Shown piece by piece: positions 17,236 through 26,344 of a stretch of DNA of 64,000 nt. The notes beneath the pieces were generated by a model that saw only the letters and a program-made list of their open reading frames with translations, ran no database searches and was not told where the DNA came from. How positions within the stretch are numbered: position 1 is the stretch's first letter; each line of letters opens with the position of its first letter. Position numbers and translations under genes: made by a program. The DNA is from Agrobacterium cucumeris (lineage in GTDB: Bacteria > Pseudomonadota > Alphaproteobacteria > Rhizobiales > Rhizobiaceae), in assembly GCF_030036535.1 (NCBI RefSeq), contig NZ_CP080387.1, positions 434,001 to 498,000 of the forward strand, read 5' to 3'.

Positions 17236-19020
17236 ATGTATAGCGCGCCGGTGGATGATATCGCCTTCACACTCAAACATGTAGCGGGTCTTGAAGACGC
17301 GCTGGCAAAGGGTGTGCTGGGGGATCTCGGTGAAGATCTGGTGGATGCCATTCTGCAGGAAGCCGGCCGTTTCGCCACGGAACAGGTCGCCCCGCTCGCC
17401 GATATTGGCGACCGCCAGGGCGCGAAGCTTGCCGACGGCAAGGTCACGACGCCGGATGGCTGGGCCGATCTTTACCGCCGCTGGGCGGAAGCCGGCTGGA
17501 ACAGCCTGACGGCGCCTGAGGAATTCGGCGGTCAGAACCTGCCGCATATGCTGAATGTTGCAGCCCTCGAAATGTGGAACTCCGGCTCCATGGCGTTCGC
17601 ACTGGCGCCAACGCTGACCATGGGCGCGGTGGAAGCCATCGTCACCCACGGCAGCAATGATCTGAAACGCACCTATCTTCCCAAGCTCGTTTCCGGCGAA
17701 TGGACCGGCACGATGAACCTGACCGAACCGCATGCGGGATCGGACCTTGGCGTGTTGAAGAGCCGGGCGGAGCGCAATGGTGACGGCACCTACCGTATCT
17801 TCGGGCAGAAGATTTTCATCACCTGGGGTGAACACGACGCGGCTGATAATATCATCCACCTCGTTCTTGCCCGCCTGCCGGATGCGCCGGCCGGAACGCG
17901 TGGCATTTCGCTGTTCCTCGTGCCGAAATTCCTGCCCGATGAAAACGGTGCGCCGGGCAGCCGCAACGACCTTTTTTGCCATTCGCTGGAACACAAGCTC
18001 GGCATTCACGGCTCGCCCACCTGCACGATGATCTTCGGCGACGGCAGGTTTGGTGAAGAAAAAGGCGCTCTGGGTTGGCTGATCGGCGAGGAGAACAAGG
18101 GCCTCGCCTGCATGTTCACCATGATGAACAACGCCCGCCTCGCCGTCGGCATGCAGGGCGTGGCGATCTGCGAAGCGGCGACCCAGAAGGCGATCGAATA
18201 CGCCAGAGAACGCACGCAGGGCAAGGCGCCCGGCTGGCAGGGTTCCGGCATGAGCCCGATCATCGAGCATCCTGATATCGCCAGAACGCTTTTGACGATG
18301 AAGGCGCTGACTCAAGGGTCGCGGGCGATTTCCTTCAGCTGCGCCCATGCCATCGACATGGCGCATGCCAGCGAAGACGCCCGGCAGCGCTCTCACTGGC
18401 AGGAGCGCGCTGCCCTTTTGACGCCGATCGCCAAGTCCTTTTCCACCGATGCCGGTGTGGATGTGGCCTCCATGGGCATTCAGGTACATGGCGGCATGGG
18501 CTTCATCGAAGAGACGGGCGCGGCGCGTTATCTGCGTGATGCCCGCATTGCCCCGATCTACGAAGGCACCAATGGCATACAGGCCATCGATCTGGTGCTG
18601 CGCAAGCTGCCGCTTTCCGATGGCGCGCAGGTGCGCGGTTTCATCGGCGAATTGCGCGAGATCGCTGCCCGGACAGCCACTTCCAACCGTGATGATCTGG
18701 GCGAGACCGCCGGTTATCTCGACGCCAGCCTCAACGATCTGGAAACGACAACCGACTGGCTGCTGGATCGCATCAAGGCCGGCGAAACCGAAACCGCACT
18801 CGCCGGCGCGACGCCCTATCAACGTCTCTTCGGTCTGGCGCTGACAGGCGCCTATCTCGCCAAGGGCGCATTGGCCTCCGTCGATGATGGCAGGGGCGCA
18901 CATCGCGCCGCACTTTGCCGTTTTGCGGCGGAAAACCTGCTGGCGGAAACGGCGGCGCTGAAGGATCGCGTTATATCAGGCGCGGCAAGCCTTGCCGCAG
19001 CCCGCACCGTATTGGCCTGA
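17236..19020 (+). CDS. Acyl-CoA dehydrogenase (long DmdC-like form)
   Basis: A 594-residue FAD enzyme, longer than the usual 380-residue acyl-CoA dehydrogenases. Signatures include MNLTEPHAGSDLG, GIHGSPTCTMIF, VHGGMGFIEETGAARYLRDARI and IAPIYEGTNGIQAIDL, in which the Glu of YEGTNG is the likely catalytic base. The size and the C-terminal helical extension match the subfamily that contains 3-methylmercaptopropionyl-CoA dehydrogenase (DmdC) and related enzymes. Without dmd neighbours the substrate is unknown. An enoyl-CoA hydratase gene follows 10 bases later, so the pair probably performs consecutive beta-oxidation steps. Confidence 0.9.
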   Translation: MYSAPVDDIAFTLKHVAGLEDALAKGVLGDLGEDLVDAILQEAGRFATEQVAPLADIGDRQGAKLADGKVTTPDGWADLYRRWAEAGWNSLTAPEEFGGQNLPHMLNVAALEMWNSGSMAFALAPTLTMGAVEAIVTHGSNDLKRTYLPKLVSGEWTGTMNLTEPHAGSDLGVLKSRAERNGDGTYRIFGQKIFITWGEHDAADNIIHLVLARLPDAPAGTRGISLFLVPKFLPDENGAPGSRNDLFCHSLEHKLGIHGSPTCTMIFGDGRFGEEKGALGWLIGEENKGLACMFTMMNNARLAVGMQGVAICEAATQKAIEYARERTQGKAPGWQGSGMSPIIEHPDIARTLLTMKALTQGSRAISFSCAHAIDMAHASEDARQRSHWQERAALLTPIAKSFSTDAGVDVASMGIQVHGGMGFIEETGAARYLRDARIAPIYEGTNGIQAIDLVLRKLPLSDGAQVRGFIGELREIAARTATSNRDDLGETAGYLDASLNDLETTTDWLLDRIKAGETETALAGATPYQRLFGLALTGAYLAKGALASVDDGRGAHRAALCRFAAENLLAETAALKDRVISGAASLAAARTVLA

Positions 19021-19030
19021 GGAGGTTCAG

Positions 19031-19789
19031 ATGTCGGACGATCATATTCTTGTCGAGCGGGTCGGTCATGCGCCTGACGTTCTGACCATCCGCTTCAACC
19101 GGCCGGAAAAGAAAAACGCCATCACCGATGCGATGTATCTGCGTATGGCACAGGCGCTGCAGGCCGCCAATGACGACCCGGAGATTCGCGTCGTTGCCTT
19201 TCTTGGCACGGAAGGCTGTTTCTCTGCCGGCAACGACATGGCCGATTTCCTTGCCTTCGCCATGTCGGGCGGGAAGGGCAAGCTCGCCGCACTCGAGTTT
19301 CTCAAAGCACTCGTCGCCTTCGACAAACCGCTGGTATCCGGTGTGGACGGCCTTGCCATCGGCATCGGCACGACACTGAACCTGCATTGTGATCTGACGG
19401 TCGCCTCCACACGCAGCCTGTTCAAGACCCCGTTCGTGGATCTGGCACTGGTGCCGGAAGCGGCCTCCAGCCTGCTCGTGCCGAAGCTTGTCGGTCACCA
19501 GCGCGCCTTTGCGCTGCTTGCCATGGGTGAGGGATTCTCGGCTGAGCAGGCAGTGCAGGCTGGCCTGATCTGGAAAGTCGTCGCCCCCGAGCATGTGGAG
19601 AGCGAAACGCTGGCGCTTGCCACCCGGCTTGCGGCCAAACCGCAGCAGGCGCTGAAGATCGCCCGCGATCTGGTTCGCGGCAACCCGGCCGATATTCTCG
19701 CCCGCATCGAAGAGGAAGGCCGCCATTTCATCGCGCAGTTGCAGAGTGCCGAAGCCCGCGCCGCCTTCGAGGCATTCATGCGCCGCTAG
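19031..19789 (+). CDS. Enoyl-CoA hydratase/isomerase family protein
   Basis: A 252-residue crotonase-fold enzyme. FNRPEKKNAIT near the N-terminus and GCFSAGNDMADF (oxyanion hole region) are diagnostic, followed by VDGLAIGIGTTLNLHCDL. The position of the first catalytic Glu of classical hydratases is not conserved here (Gly/Thr-rich instead), so isomerase or another crotonase reaction is possible. The start is the ATG at 19031 with GGAGG right after the dehydrogenase stop. It is co-transcribed with the acyl-CoA dehydrogenase gene. Confidence 0.87.
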   Translation: MSDDHILVERVGHAPDVLTIRFNRPEKKNAITDAMYLRMAQALQAANDDPEIRVVAFLGTEGCFSAGNDMADFLAFAMSGGKGKLAALEFLKALVAFDKPLVSGVDGLAIGIGTTLNLHCDLTVASTRSLFKTPFVDLALVPEAASSLLVPKLVGHQRAFALLAMGEGFSAEQAVQAGLIWKVVAPEHVESETLALATRLAAKPQQALKIARDLVRGNPADILARIEEEGRHFIAQLQSAEARAAFEAFMRR

Positions 19790-19840
19790 TCGTTTCGGGG
19801 GGCTTGGGACGGTTGCTCACCGCCTGGGAGCGCGCCGCTT

Positions 19841-19966
19841 GTTTCTTCTCCCCGCCGGGGAGAAGTCCGCGGCAGCGGGATGAGGGGGCAAGCTCCCCGA
19901 AATCCGGCAACGTCGCCCCCTCATCCGACCCTTCGGGCCACCTTCTCCCCGCCGGGGAGAAGAAAC
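19841..19966 (+). repeat. Palindromic repeat family A, copy 1
   Basis: A 126-base element bounded by two self-complementary arms, each containing TTCTCCCCGCCGGGGAGAA, with an inner stem GAGGGGGC/GCCCCCTC and a variable centre. The order of internal blocks (TCCGCGGCAGCGGGATGAGG then CATCCGACCCTTCGGGCCACC) defines its orientation. The same element recurs at 36599 (inverted), 39826 and 55485. It lies just after the enoyl-CoA hydratase gene. Confidence 0.88.
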
Positions 19967-20080
19967 TTGCGGCATCGTTAGGCGCTGGAAGCCGCTGTGC
20001 TTGTGAATACGGATTATGTATGGTCCATCAAATCGGTCCGGAAAACGGATCGCACCAACTCTCCGTCCGAAGGCACCCGC

Positions 20081-20395
20081 ATGCGCCACCTGGTTTTCGC
20101 CCTGTCCGTCTTTCTTTCCGCCGCAACCGTTGCAGAGGCAGCAGCGATCACGCGCTTGCCGGTTTCGGGCAGCAACATCATTCTGGCGCAGTCAAGCGAT
20201 GACGACAGCCCGGACTATAATTCCGGCAACAGCCGCAGTCACCAGCGCCGCGCGCGCTTCGTCTGCGTCATCACCCCGCCGGAAAGCGCCAATCGCCGCC
20301 GCCCGTATATCTGCCCGATCGAGCAGGGTCGGGTTGGCGGTGCCTGCCGCTGCTCGGGCGTGGTCGGCAACGGCACCGTCGATACCGCCTGGTGA
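20081..20395 (+). CDS. Small exported hypothetical protein
   Basis: A 104-residue protein starting MRHLVFALSVFLSAATVAEAAA, a clear signal peptide with cleavage around residue 22. The mature part is short, basic and carries four cysteines (FVCVITPP, YICPIEQ, GACRCSG), consistent with a disulfide-bonded periplasmic protein. I do not recognise a family. The start is the ATG at 20081; a longer frame from a GTG at 19997 would hide the signal peptide. It ends 10 bases from the convergent RNA methyltransferase gene. Confidence 0.68.
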   Translation: MRHLVFALSVFLSAATVAEAAAITRLPVSGSNIILAQSSDDDSPDYNSGNSRSHQRRARFVCVITPPESANRRRPYICPIEQGRVGGACRCSGVVGNGTVDTAW

Positions 20396-20405
20396 TTATT
20401 CCTGA

Positions 20406-21656
20406 TTATTTCTCCAGCACCGCCACCGCTTCCACATGCGGCGACCAGAGGAACTGGTCAACAGGTGTGACGCGGGTAACGCGATAGCCGCCCTCGACCA
20501 GTAGCGCCAGATCGCGCGCCAGCGTTAGCGGATTGCAGCTGACGGCAACGATTTTCTTCACCGTGCTGCGGGCCAGTTCCTTGCACTGGACTTCCGCCCC
20601 GGCGCGCGGCGGATCGAACACGACCGCGTCGTAGTTCTTCAATTCGCTGGTCATCAACGGCCGGCGGAAAAGATCGCGTTTTTCGACGCTGACCGGTTTG
20701 AGGCCCTGCGTGTTGCGGGCGGCGAAATCCAATGCCTTCAGCGCCTTGTCTTCGGCTTCCACCGCATGCACCTTGCCGATGCGCGCCAGTCTGAGCGCAA
20801 ATGTACCGGAACCGCAGAAGAGATCGGCAATGCGTTTGGATTTGCCGATATGGGCAAGCACCAGTTCCGCCATGGCGTCTTCGGCCTGTTTCGTTGCCTG
20901 CGTGAAACCGCCGGCGGGCGGTGAGACCGGAACGCCGCCGAATTCGATGATCGGTTTTTGCGGTTCGATCAGGATTTCACCCGACAGCGAGACACGCGCG
21001 ATGCCGCGCATGGCAAGCACCGTTTCCGTCAGCGTCCGCCGCTGCTTGTCGTTGACCGACTTGATACCCTCGACGGAAATATCCAGACCGGAAAGCGTTT
21101 CGAGAACGGTCATGCGGAACGGCTCGGCATTCGCCGTCATCGAAAGCCCGATGGCTCTGATAGCATCGAGGCGCGAGACGATGCCGGGCGAGGTGACGGG
21201 ACATTCCTCGATGGCGACGATGTGGTGGCTGCTCGCCTGGCTGAAACCCAGCAGCAGACCCTTTTCCGTCCTGCGGGCGGCAAACACCGCGCGGCGGCGC
21301 TCGCCGGGGCGACAGATGACGAGATCATCCACATCAGGTGTCAGGCCCTTCGATTTCAGTGCCGAAACCACCAGCTCCCGCTTGAAGGCGTGGTAGGGCT
21401 GGTCGGCCAGATGCTGCAGCGAACAGCCGCCGCAGGTGCCGTTGGCGCCTTCAGGGCCGAAGTGACGGCAGACGGGGTCGCGGCGATCCGCCGAGGCTTC
21501 CGCAATCGACATGACCGTGCCGTGGTCCTTCACTTTGGCGATGGCCACCGTCTCGCCGGGTAGGGCGAAGGGCACATAGACCGGGCCGTCGGGACAGTGC
21601 GCGATACCGTCGCCCTGTGCACCAAGGCTCTTGATGGTCACGGTCTGGGTGCTCAT
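20406..21656 (-). CDS. TrmA/RumA family RNA (uracil-5-)methyltransferase
   Basis: A 416-residue SAM-dependent enzyme that makes 5-methyluridine in RNA (rRNA more likely than tRNA, by resemblance to RlmC/RlmD). An N-terminal TRAM-like domain is followed by an iron-sulfur cluster region (VCRHFG, NGTCGGCSLQH, and a later EECPV). The methyltransferase domain has ADLFCGSGTFAL, AVVFDPPRAGAE and the catalytic cysteine in VAVSCNPLTLARDL. Its ATG overlaps the stop of tlyA (ATGA), so the two RNA methyltransferases are translationally coupled. Confidence 0.9.
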   Translation of the reverse strand: MSTQTVTIKSLGAQGDGIAHCPDGPVYVPFALPGETVAIAKVKDHGTVMSIAEASADRRDPVCRHFGPEGANGTCGGCSLQHLADQPYHAFKRELVVSALKSKGLTPDVDDLVICRPGERRRAVFAARRTEKGLLLGFSQASSHHIVAIEECPVTSPGIVSRLDAIRAIGLSMTANAEPFRMTVLETLSGLDISVEGIKSVNDKQRRTLTETVLAMRGIARVSLSGEILIEPQKPIIEFGGVPVSPPAGGFTQATKQAEDAMAELVLAHIGKSKRIADLFCGSGTFALRLARIGKVHAVEAEDKALKALDFAARNTQGLKPVSVEKRDLFRRPLMTSELKNYDAVVFDPPRAGAEVQCKELARSTVKKIVAVSCNPLTLARDLALLVEGGYRVTRVTPVDQFLWSPHVEAVAVLEK

Positions 21657-22405
21657 GGCTTTTCGCCTCCGAGAAGAAATTCGATATTGCCGTCGCCGCC
21701 GGAAATCGGCGAAGGAATAAGCCCGAGGCTTTTCCAGCCCATGTCTTCGACGAGCCAGCGTTCCAGCTCGGCAGCAACTGCGGGCGCGGTTTCCGGCTCC
21801 TTCAGAAGCCCGGCCTTGCTGATGGCATCACGCCCCGCTTCGAATTGCGGCTTGACCAGCAGGATAGCCAGAGCACCCGGCTCCGCAAGCTCAAGTGCCG
21901 GGGCAAGCGCAAGCTTCAGCGAAATGAAGGAGACGTCGGAAACGATGAAGCCGATGGGCCGGTCATCGATATCGTCAGTGGTGAGGAACCGCGCATTCAG
22001 CCCTTCCAGGCTGGTGACGCGCGGGTCGTTCTCGATCCTTGGATGGATCTGCCCGTGGCCGACATCGATGGCGACGACATGTTCCGCGCCGCGATGAAGC
22101 AGAACCTCGGTGAAACCGCCGGTGGATGCGCCGACATCGAGACACTCAAGGCCCTTCGGATCGAGCTTGAAATGATCGAGCGCGGCCGCAAGTTTAAGGG
22201 CAGCGCGGGAGACGTAGGCCTGCGCCGGATCGGTAATCGTGATCTTGACGTTTGCAGCGACGGTCTGGCTCGGTTTGGTGACGATTTTGCCGTTCACGCT
22301 CACGGTGCCGCGCGAAACCGCGTCGCGCGCACGCGAGCGGCTGGCAAAGTGGCCGAGCGACACAAGAAGCTGGTCAAGCCGTTCATTTTCAGATGTTTTG
22401 GACAT
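21653..22405 (-). CDS. tlyA: TlyA family rRNA (cytidine-2'-O)-methyltransferase
   Basis: A 250-residue protein: an S4 RNA-binding domain (about residues 5-65, RLDQLLVSLGHFASRSRARD) followed by an FtsJ-like SAM domain (CLDVGASTGGFTEVLLHRGA, VVAIDVGHGQ, FIVSDVSFISL, LLVKPQFE). TlyA methylates the 2'-OH of cytidines in rRNA. Some TlyA proteins have also been reported as hemolysins, but the RNA role is better supported. The start is the ATG at 22405; a TTG at 22417 is in frame. In many alphaproteobacteria tlyA lies near dxs; here 6.4 kb of other genes lie between them. Confidence 0.9.
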   Translation of the reverse strand: MSKTSENERLDQLLVSLGHFASRSRARDAVSRGTVSVNGKIVTKPSQTVAANVKITITDPAQAYVSRAALKLAAALDHFKLDPKGLECLDVGASTGGFTEVLLHRGAEHVVAIDVGHGQIHPRIENDPRVTSLEGLNARFLTTDDIDDRPIGFIVSDVSFISLKLALAPALELAEPGALAILLVKPQFEAGRDAISKAGLLKEPETAPAVAAELERWLVEDMGWKSLGLIPSPISGGDGNIEFLLGGEKP

Positions 22406-22675
22406 GGTCCCGTTCAATGACCGCCAAACCCCGCCGATGCAAGCGATTTATCACGGAAACGGCCCCGAATGCCGCTGCCCCCGGCCATGTTTGTGTTGCA
22501 CCGCAAAGTCAGAATGTTCGATTAATCCAATATAAAGGCTTGTATTGCACTTTGTGCCCAAGGCCCGTGCGGCCACCGGAACCTGCCATGACGGCATCTC
22601 CTCCTATCCACAAAATTGCGACCGTTGCAGCGCAGACGCTTGCTCCGAGGCATCGGGTCGCCGAGAGAGTTTGCG

Positions 22676-24697
22676 ATGTCGCTGAAAAATCTCCCTATCA
22701 ACCTGAAGCTCATAGCCACCTTCTGTGCCTTGATGAGCGTGTGCCTGCTCGCCTCCGCGGTCGTATTCTGGCAGACGCTGGGGAGCGAGCGTGTCACAAT
22801 CGACAACAACCGGACCAAGGATATCATCCAGGCAGTGGACGGCGCGACGGCCGCCATGCTGGAGCAGGCCGTCAACCAGCGCGGCTTCCTGCTGTTTCGC
22901 AGCGACAGCACCTATAATGATGTTTTCGCCCAGCGCGACCTGATGCTGAAGAAGCTTGACGAAGCCCGCGCGCTTGCCGCCGGCCAGCGGGATATCCTCA
23001 ACTCCATCGACGACATGCAGAAATCCGCCACCGTGTTCTTCAAGGAACTGGCGGAACCACAGATCGCTGCCCGCAAGACCACGGAAGCGCCGATTTCCGA
23101 AATCATCGAGATCGGCCGCAATCAGGCCAAGGGCCAGCTCGACGGCTTCCGCGCCGCCGCCGCCAAGATCAAGGAACAGCTGAACGGCCTGTCCACGGCC
23201 TATGCCGCTGAACAGCAGGCAGCGGCGCTGAACCTGAAATATGCGCTTCTGGGCGGCGGTGCCGTTGCCGGTCTTCTGGCCGTTGCCCTCATCTGGGCGC
23301 TGTCACGCTCGATCGTCACGCCGATCGTCGGCATGACGGCGGCAATGAGCCGGCTTGCCGATGGCAATCTGGACACGGAAGTTCCGGCCACGGATCGTGG
23401 AGACGAAGTCGGCAAGATGGCGAAGGCCGTTCTGGTCTTCAAGGAAGCCGGGCTGGAAAAATCCCGCCTCGCCGGTGAGACCGATCGCATGCGTTCCGCG
23501 ACGGAGACTGAACGCCGCCGCAACGAGGAAGAACGGGCCAAGGACGAGGCCGCCAGCGCTTTTGCCAGCGCCGAGCTTGGCAAGGGTCTTGCCGCTCTTG
23601 CGGACGGCGATCTTTCCTATCGCATTGAAACGCCTTTTGCGCCCGCCATTGATCCGGTTCGCGTGAATTTCAACAGCGCCGTCGAAAAACTCCAGCAAGC
23701 CCTGCGCACGGTCGGCGAGAACGCTGCCGCGATCAATGCCGGCGCTTCGGAAATGCTGTCAGCCGCCGACGACCTGTCGCGCCGCACGGAACAGCAGGCG
23801 GCCTCCATCGAGGAAACCGCTGCCGCACTGGAAGAAGTCACCACCACGGTGCGTGACAGTGCCCGCGGCGCGGAAGATGCCGGCAATCTGGTCCAGCGTG
23901 CCCGTACCGGTGCGGAAAAATCAGGCACCGTGGTCCGCAAGGCGGTTGCCGCCATGCGCGAGATCGAAAAGTCCTCGGGTGAAATCGGCAACATCATCGG
24001 TGTCATCGACGATATCGCCTTCCAGACCAACCTGCTGGCGCTGAATGCCGGCGTGGAGGCCGCTCGCGCCGGTGATGCCGGCAAGGGATTTGCGGTCGTC
24101 GCGCAGGAAGTCCGCGAACTCGCCCAGCGTTCCGCCAATGCCGCCAAGGAAATCAAGACGCTGATCAGCGCTTCCAGCCGGCAGGTTGAAAACGGCGTGA
24201 GCCTCGTCGACGAGACCGGCAAGGCGTTGGAACTCATCGTTTCGGAAGTCGAAGAGATCAACGCCCATGTCAGTGCCATCGTCGTTGCGTCACGCGAACA
24301 GGCGACCGGCCTGCAGGAAATCAACACGGCTGTAAACACCATGGATCAGGGTACGCAGCAGAATGCCGCCATGGTGGAACAGCAGACCGCCGCCAGCCAT
24401 TCGCTTGCCCGTGAGGCGGAAGCGCTGAACAGCCTGCTTGGCCAGTTCCGGGTGGGCGGCGCACGCGCTGCCGTTGCGAGTGCCGGTGGATATTCCGCAC
24501 CGCGCCAGTCTTCGGCCAAGCCCGCCTTCCAGCCGGCACCTGCTGCACCGGTCCGCAAGGCTCCGGTAAAATCGGCCTCCGCAACGGCAAGACCGGTGGC
24601 TTCGCCGGCCCGGGCGCTTGGCCAGAGCCTCGCCCGCGCCTTCGGTGGTGCTGCGGAAGCACCGGCTGCGAAAGATCAGGACTGGACCGAGTTCTGA
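22676..24697 (+). CDS. Methyl-accepting chemotaxis protein
   Basis: A 673-residue transmembrane chemoreceptor. TM1 is at about 10-31, an alpha-helical periplasmic CHASE3-like sensor runs to about 180, TM2 is at about 190-210, then come two HAMP-like stretches and the signalling domain with the hairpin [25 protein letters not shown] (CheA/CheW contact). A Pro/Ala-rich linker leads to a C-terminal KDQDWTEF, resembling the NWETF-type pentapeptide that docks the methylation enzymes CheR/CheB. The start is the ATG at 22676 after GAGAGAG. The signal sensed is unknown. No che genes are in the window. Confidence 0.93.
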   Translation: MSLKNLPINLKLIATFCALMSVCLLASAVVFWQTLGSERVTIDNNRTKDIIQAVDGATAAMLEQAVNQRGFLLFRSDSTYNDVFAQRDLMLKKLDEARALAAGQRDILNSIDDMQKSATVFFKELAEPQIAARKTTEAPISEIIEIGRNQAKGQLDGFRAAAAKIKEQLNGLSTAYAAEQQAAALNLKYALLGGGAVAGLLAVALIWALSRSIVTPIVGMTAAMSRLADGNLDTEVPATDRGDEVGKMAKAVLVFKEAGLEKSRLAGETDRMRSATETERRRNEEERAKDEAASAFASAELGKGLAALADGDLSYRIETPFAPAIDPVRVNFNSAVEKLQQALRTVGENAAAINAGASEMLSAADDLSRRTEQQAASIEETAAALEEVTTTVRDSARGAEDAGNLVQRARTGAEKSGTVVRKAVAAMREIEKSSGEIGNIIGVIDDIAFQTNLLALNAGVEAARAGDAGKGFAVVAQEVRELAQRSANAAKEIKTLISASSRQVENGVSLVDETGKALELIVSEVEEINAHVSAIVVASREQATGLQEINTAVNTMDQGTQQNAAMVEQQTAASHSLAREAEALNSLLGQFRVGGARAAVASAGGYSAPRQSSAKPAFQPAPAAPVRKAPVKSASATARPVASPARALGQSLARAFGGAAEAPAAKDQDWTEF

Positions 24698-24720
24698 GTC
24701 GGATTTTCCGGATTGGATGC

Positions 24721-24752
24721 AAAAAAATCGGGGGCCGTGAGGCCCCCTTTTT
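24721..24752. terminator. Bidirectional terminator between chemoreceptor and transporter genes
   Basis: GGGGGCC (24730-24736), loop GTGA, GGCCCCC (24741-24747) and T5; on the other side A7 precedes the stem. It therefore has a U tract in both directions and serves two convergent genes. Confidence 0.85.
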
Positions 24753-24782
24753 GCATCAGCTTTTTCAGATGGGTAGCGCCGC

Positions 24783-25745
24783 TCACGTGCTCCGAAGCCG
24801 GAACATCCGCGCAAAAAACATTTCATCCGACAGGCGGTGAAGCAGTGCGGCAATGACGGCAGTTGCGGCAATGGCGAAAACTAGCCGTCCGACCAGAACG
24901 CCATAAACATCGGCCCCCAGCGACATTACCACAAGGGTGTCTTCGATCACGCTATGGGCAAAACCCATGAACACGCAGGACAGAAACACCTGACGTGGCG
25001 AGATCGCTCCCGATTGCGCCTCTCGGATCAGGAAACCCGCGCCGTAGGAAATTCCCAGAAACAAGCCGATGGCGGTGAGATGTTCGGCCTCGCCGCGAAT
25101 GCCGGCAAGCCGCAAAAGGGGCGAAAGCGCCTTCATCATCAGTGCCAGAAGCCCGGTCAGCCTGAGGATTTCGAGGCCGAGGGACAGCACGAGAAGGATG
25201 ACGAACATCCAGATCATGGTTTTACCGAGACCCAGGAGATAGTCCGCCCAATCCGGCGTGGCGCTCATGGTAATCCAGGCAGGGTTCACCGGCCCAGACA
25301 ACCACCCCGTCACCTCCAGAACCTGATGCAGGAGAAGGGCATAAAGCAATCCGCCGCCGATGCGCAGCGCCGTTGTGACGAGCATGCCGGGTCCTGCCTT
25401 TTCAATGATCTTCTGCTCGATGGGCAGGCCGTGCGCGAAGAGGATAAGCGCCGAAAAGACCGTGATATCCGCGCCACTGAGCGAGGAGGCGGGAACGAGT
25501 GTGAAGATAAGCGGCACGGCGCCCCAGATGCCGACCAGCATCGCTGTCAGCCAGGCGAGACCAAGCTCCGGCGGCAGCCCGACGAGGTTCATGACAGGCG
25601 CGAAGGCCGGCGCCACCGCCTCGATCGCACCCATCCTCGACAACAGCTCGGTGAGGATGGCAATCGGAACGGTAATCCGCACCAGCACCCAGTAGATATC
25701 AAGCGTTTCCCGGGTTTTCTGCCAGATGGTGACGAAAATGGGCAT
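24783..25745 (-). CDS. Nucleoside-recognition (Gate) domain membrane protein
   Basis: A 320-residue polytopic protein with about eight hydrophobic segments. Two Gate-type repeats of the kind found in nucleoside transporters, FeoB and SpoIIM-like proteins are visible: one around PAFAPVMNLVGLPPELGLAWLTAMLVG, a second around SYGAGFLIREAQSG and FMGFAHSVIEDT. Transport is likely but the substrate is unknown. The start is the ATG at 25745 with GAGGAG upstream; an ATG at 25772 would add nine residues. A divergent Lrp-family regulator with a multi-site operator candidate between them suggests that the regulator controls this gene. Confidence 0.8.
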   Translation of the reverse strand: MPIFVTIWQKTRETLDIYWVLVRITVPIAILTELLSRMGAIEAVAPAFAPVMNLVGLPPELGLAWLTAMLVGIWGAVPLIFTLVPASSLSGADITVFSALILFAHGLPIEQKIIEKAGPGMLVTTALRIGGGLLYALLLHQVLEVTGWLSGPVNPAWITMSATPDWADYLLGLGKTMIWMFVILLVLSLGLEILRLTGLLALMMKALSPLLRLAGIRGEAEHLTAIGLFLGISYGAGFLIREAQSGAISPRQVFLSCVFMGFAHSVIEDTLVVMSLGADVYGVLVGRLVFAIAATAVIAALLHRLSDEMFFARMFRLRST

Positions 25746-25808
25746 GTGAGGCTCCTCGAAGGTTGTCCTCATCCTCTAGGCCGAACCCATTCGCATTTGT
25801 GGTCAAAG

Positions 25809-25836
25809 ATTGCAACTTCATGCAATTTTATTGCAA
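25809..25836. promoter_or_regulatory. Alternating TTGCA inverted repeats, Lrp-type operator candidate
   Basis: ATTGCA (25809), TGCAAT (25821) and ATTGCA (25830) alternate, giving two overlapping inverted repeats with 6- and 3-base centres in an AT-rich segment. Lrp/AsnC regulators bind several degenerate palindromes of this kind. The array lies between a membrane protein gene and the Lrp-family gene, 64 and 29 bases from their starts. Confidence 0.5.
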
Positions 25837-25864
25837 ATATGTTGGCGAAAGATATGCTGCTGGT

Positions 25865-26317
25865 ATGGATCGGATCGACCGGAAACTTCTGAACCTCTTG
25901 CAGGGCGATGCGTCGCGCACCAATGTGGATATGGCCGATAAGGTGGGGCTGTCTCCTTCCAGCTGTCTGCGCCGCCTGCAACGGCTGCGCAAATCGGGGG
26001 TGATCGACCGTATCGTCGCGATCTTAAACCCCGCAAAGGCCGGGCGCGTGATCAAGGCGCTGGTGACGGTGGAGCTGAAACTGCACGGCGAGCAGCATAT
26101 GCGCCGCTTTCTGGATATTGCCATTGCCGAAGAGGCCGTGTCGCATGCCTATGCCGTGACAGGTGCAAGCGATGTCGTGCTGATGCTGCGCCTGCGTGAC
26201 ATGGAGGAATTCGATGCCCTGTGCGACAGGCTGTTCCGGGACCAGCACAATGTTGCACGCTTCTTCACCATGGTCGTCATCAAGACGGCGAAAGAGGAAA
26301 CTGCCATCAGGCTTTGA
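25865..26317 (+). CDS. Lrp/AsnC family transcriptional regulator
   Basis: About 150 residues: N-terminal winged helix (MDRIDRKLLNLLQGDASRTNVDMADKVGLSPSSCLRRLQRLRKSGVI) and C-terminal RAM/AsnC ligand domain (HAYAVTGASDVVLMLRLRDMEEFD). Such regulators form octamers and respond to amino acids. I take the ATG at 25865 as start because it begins the conserved MDRIDRKLL. It is divergent from the gate-domain membrane protein and is followed 27 bases later by an ACT-domain gene, which may be part of the same transcript. Confidence 0.92.
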   Translation: MDRIDRKLLNLLQGDASRTNVDMADKVGLSPSSCLRRLQRLRKSGVIDRIVAILNPAKAGRVIKALVTVELKLHGEQHMRRFLDIAIAEEAVSHAYAVTGASDVVLMLRLRDMEEFDALCDRLFRDQHNVARFFTMVVIKTAKEETAIRL

Positions 26318-26344
26318 GCGATTTTCAGGAAAGGGAATGTCCAT

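Noticed and set aside
17188..18903. A 571-residue minus-strand open frame opposite the acyl-CoA dehydrogenase
   Set aside because: It is the antisense of a clear enzyme gene and shows no family motif.
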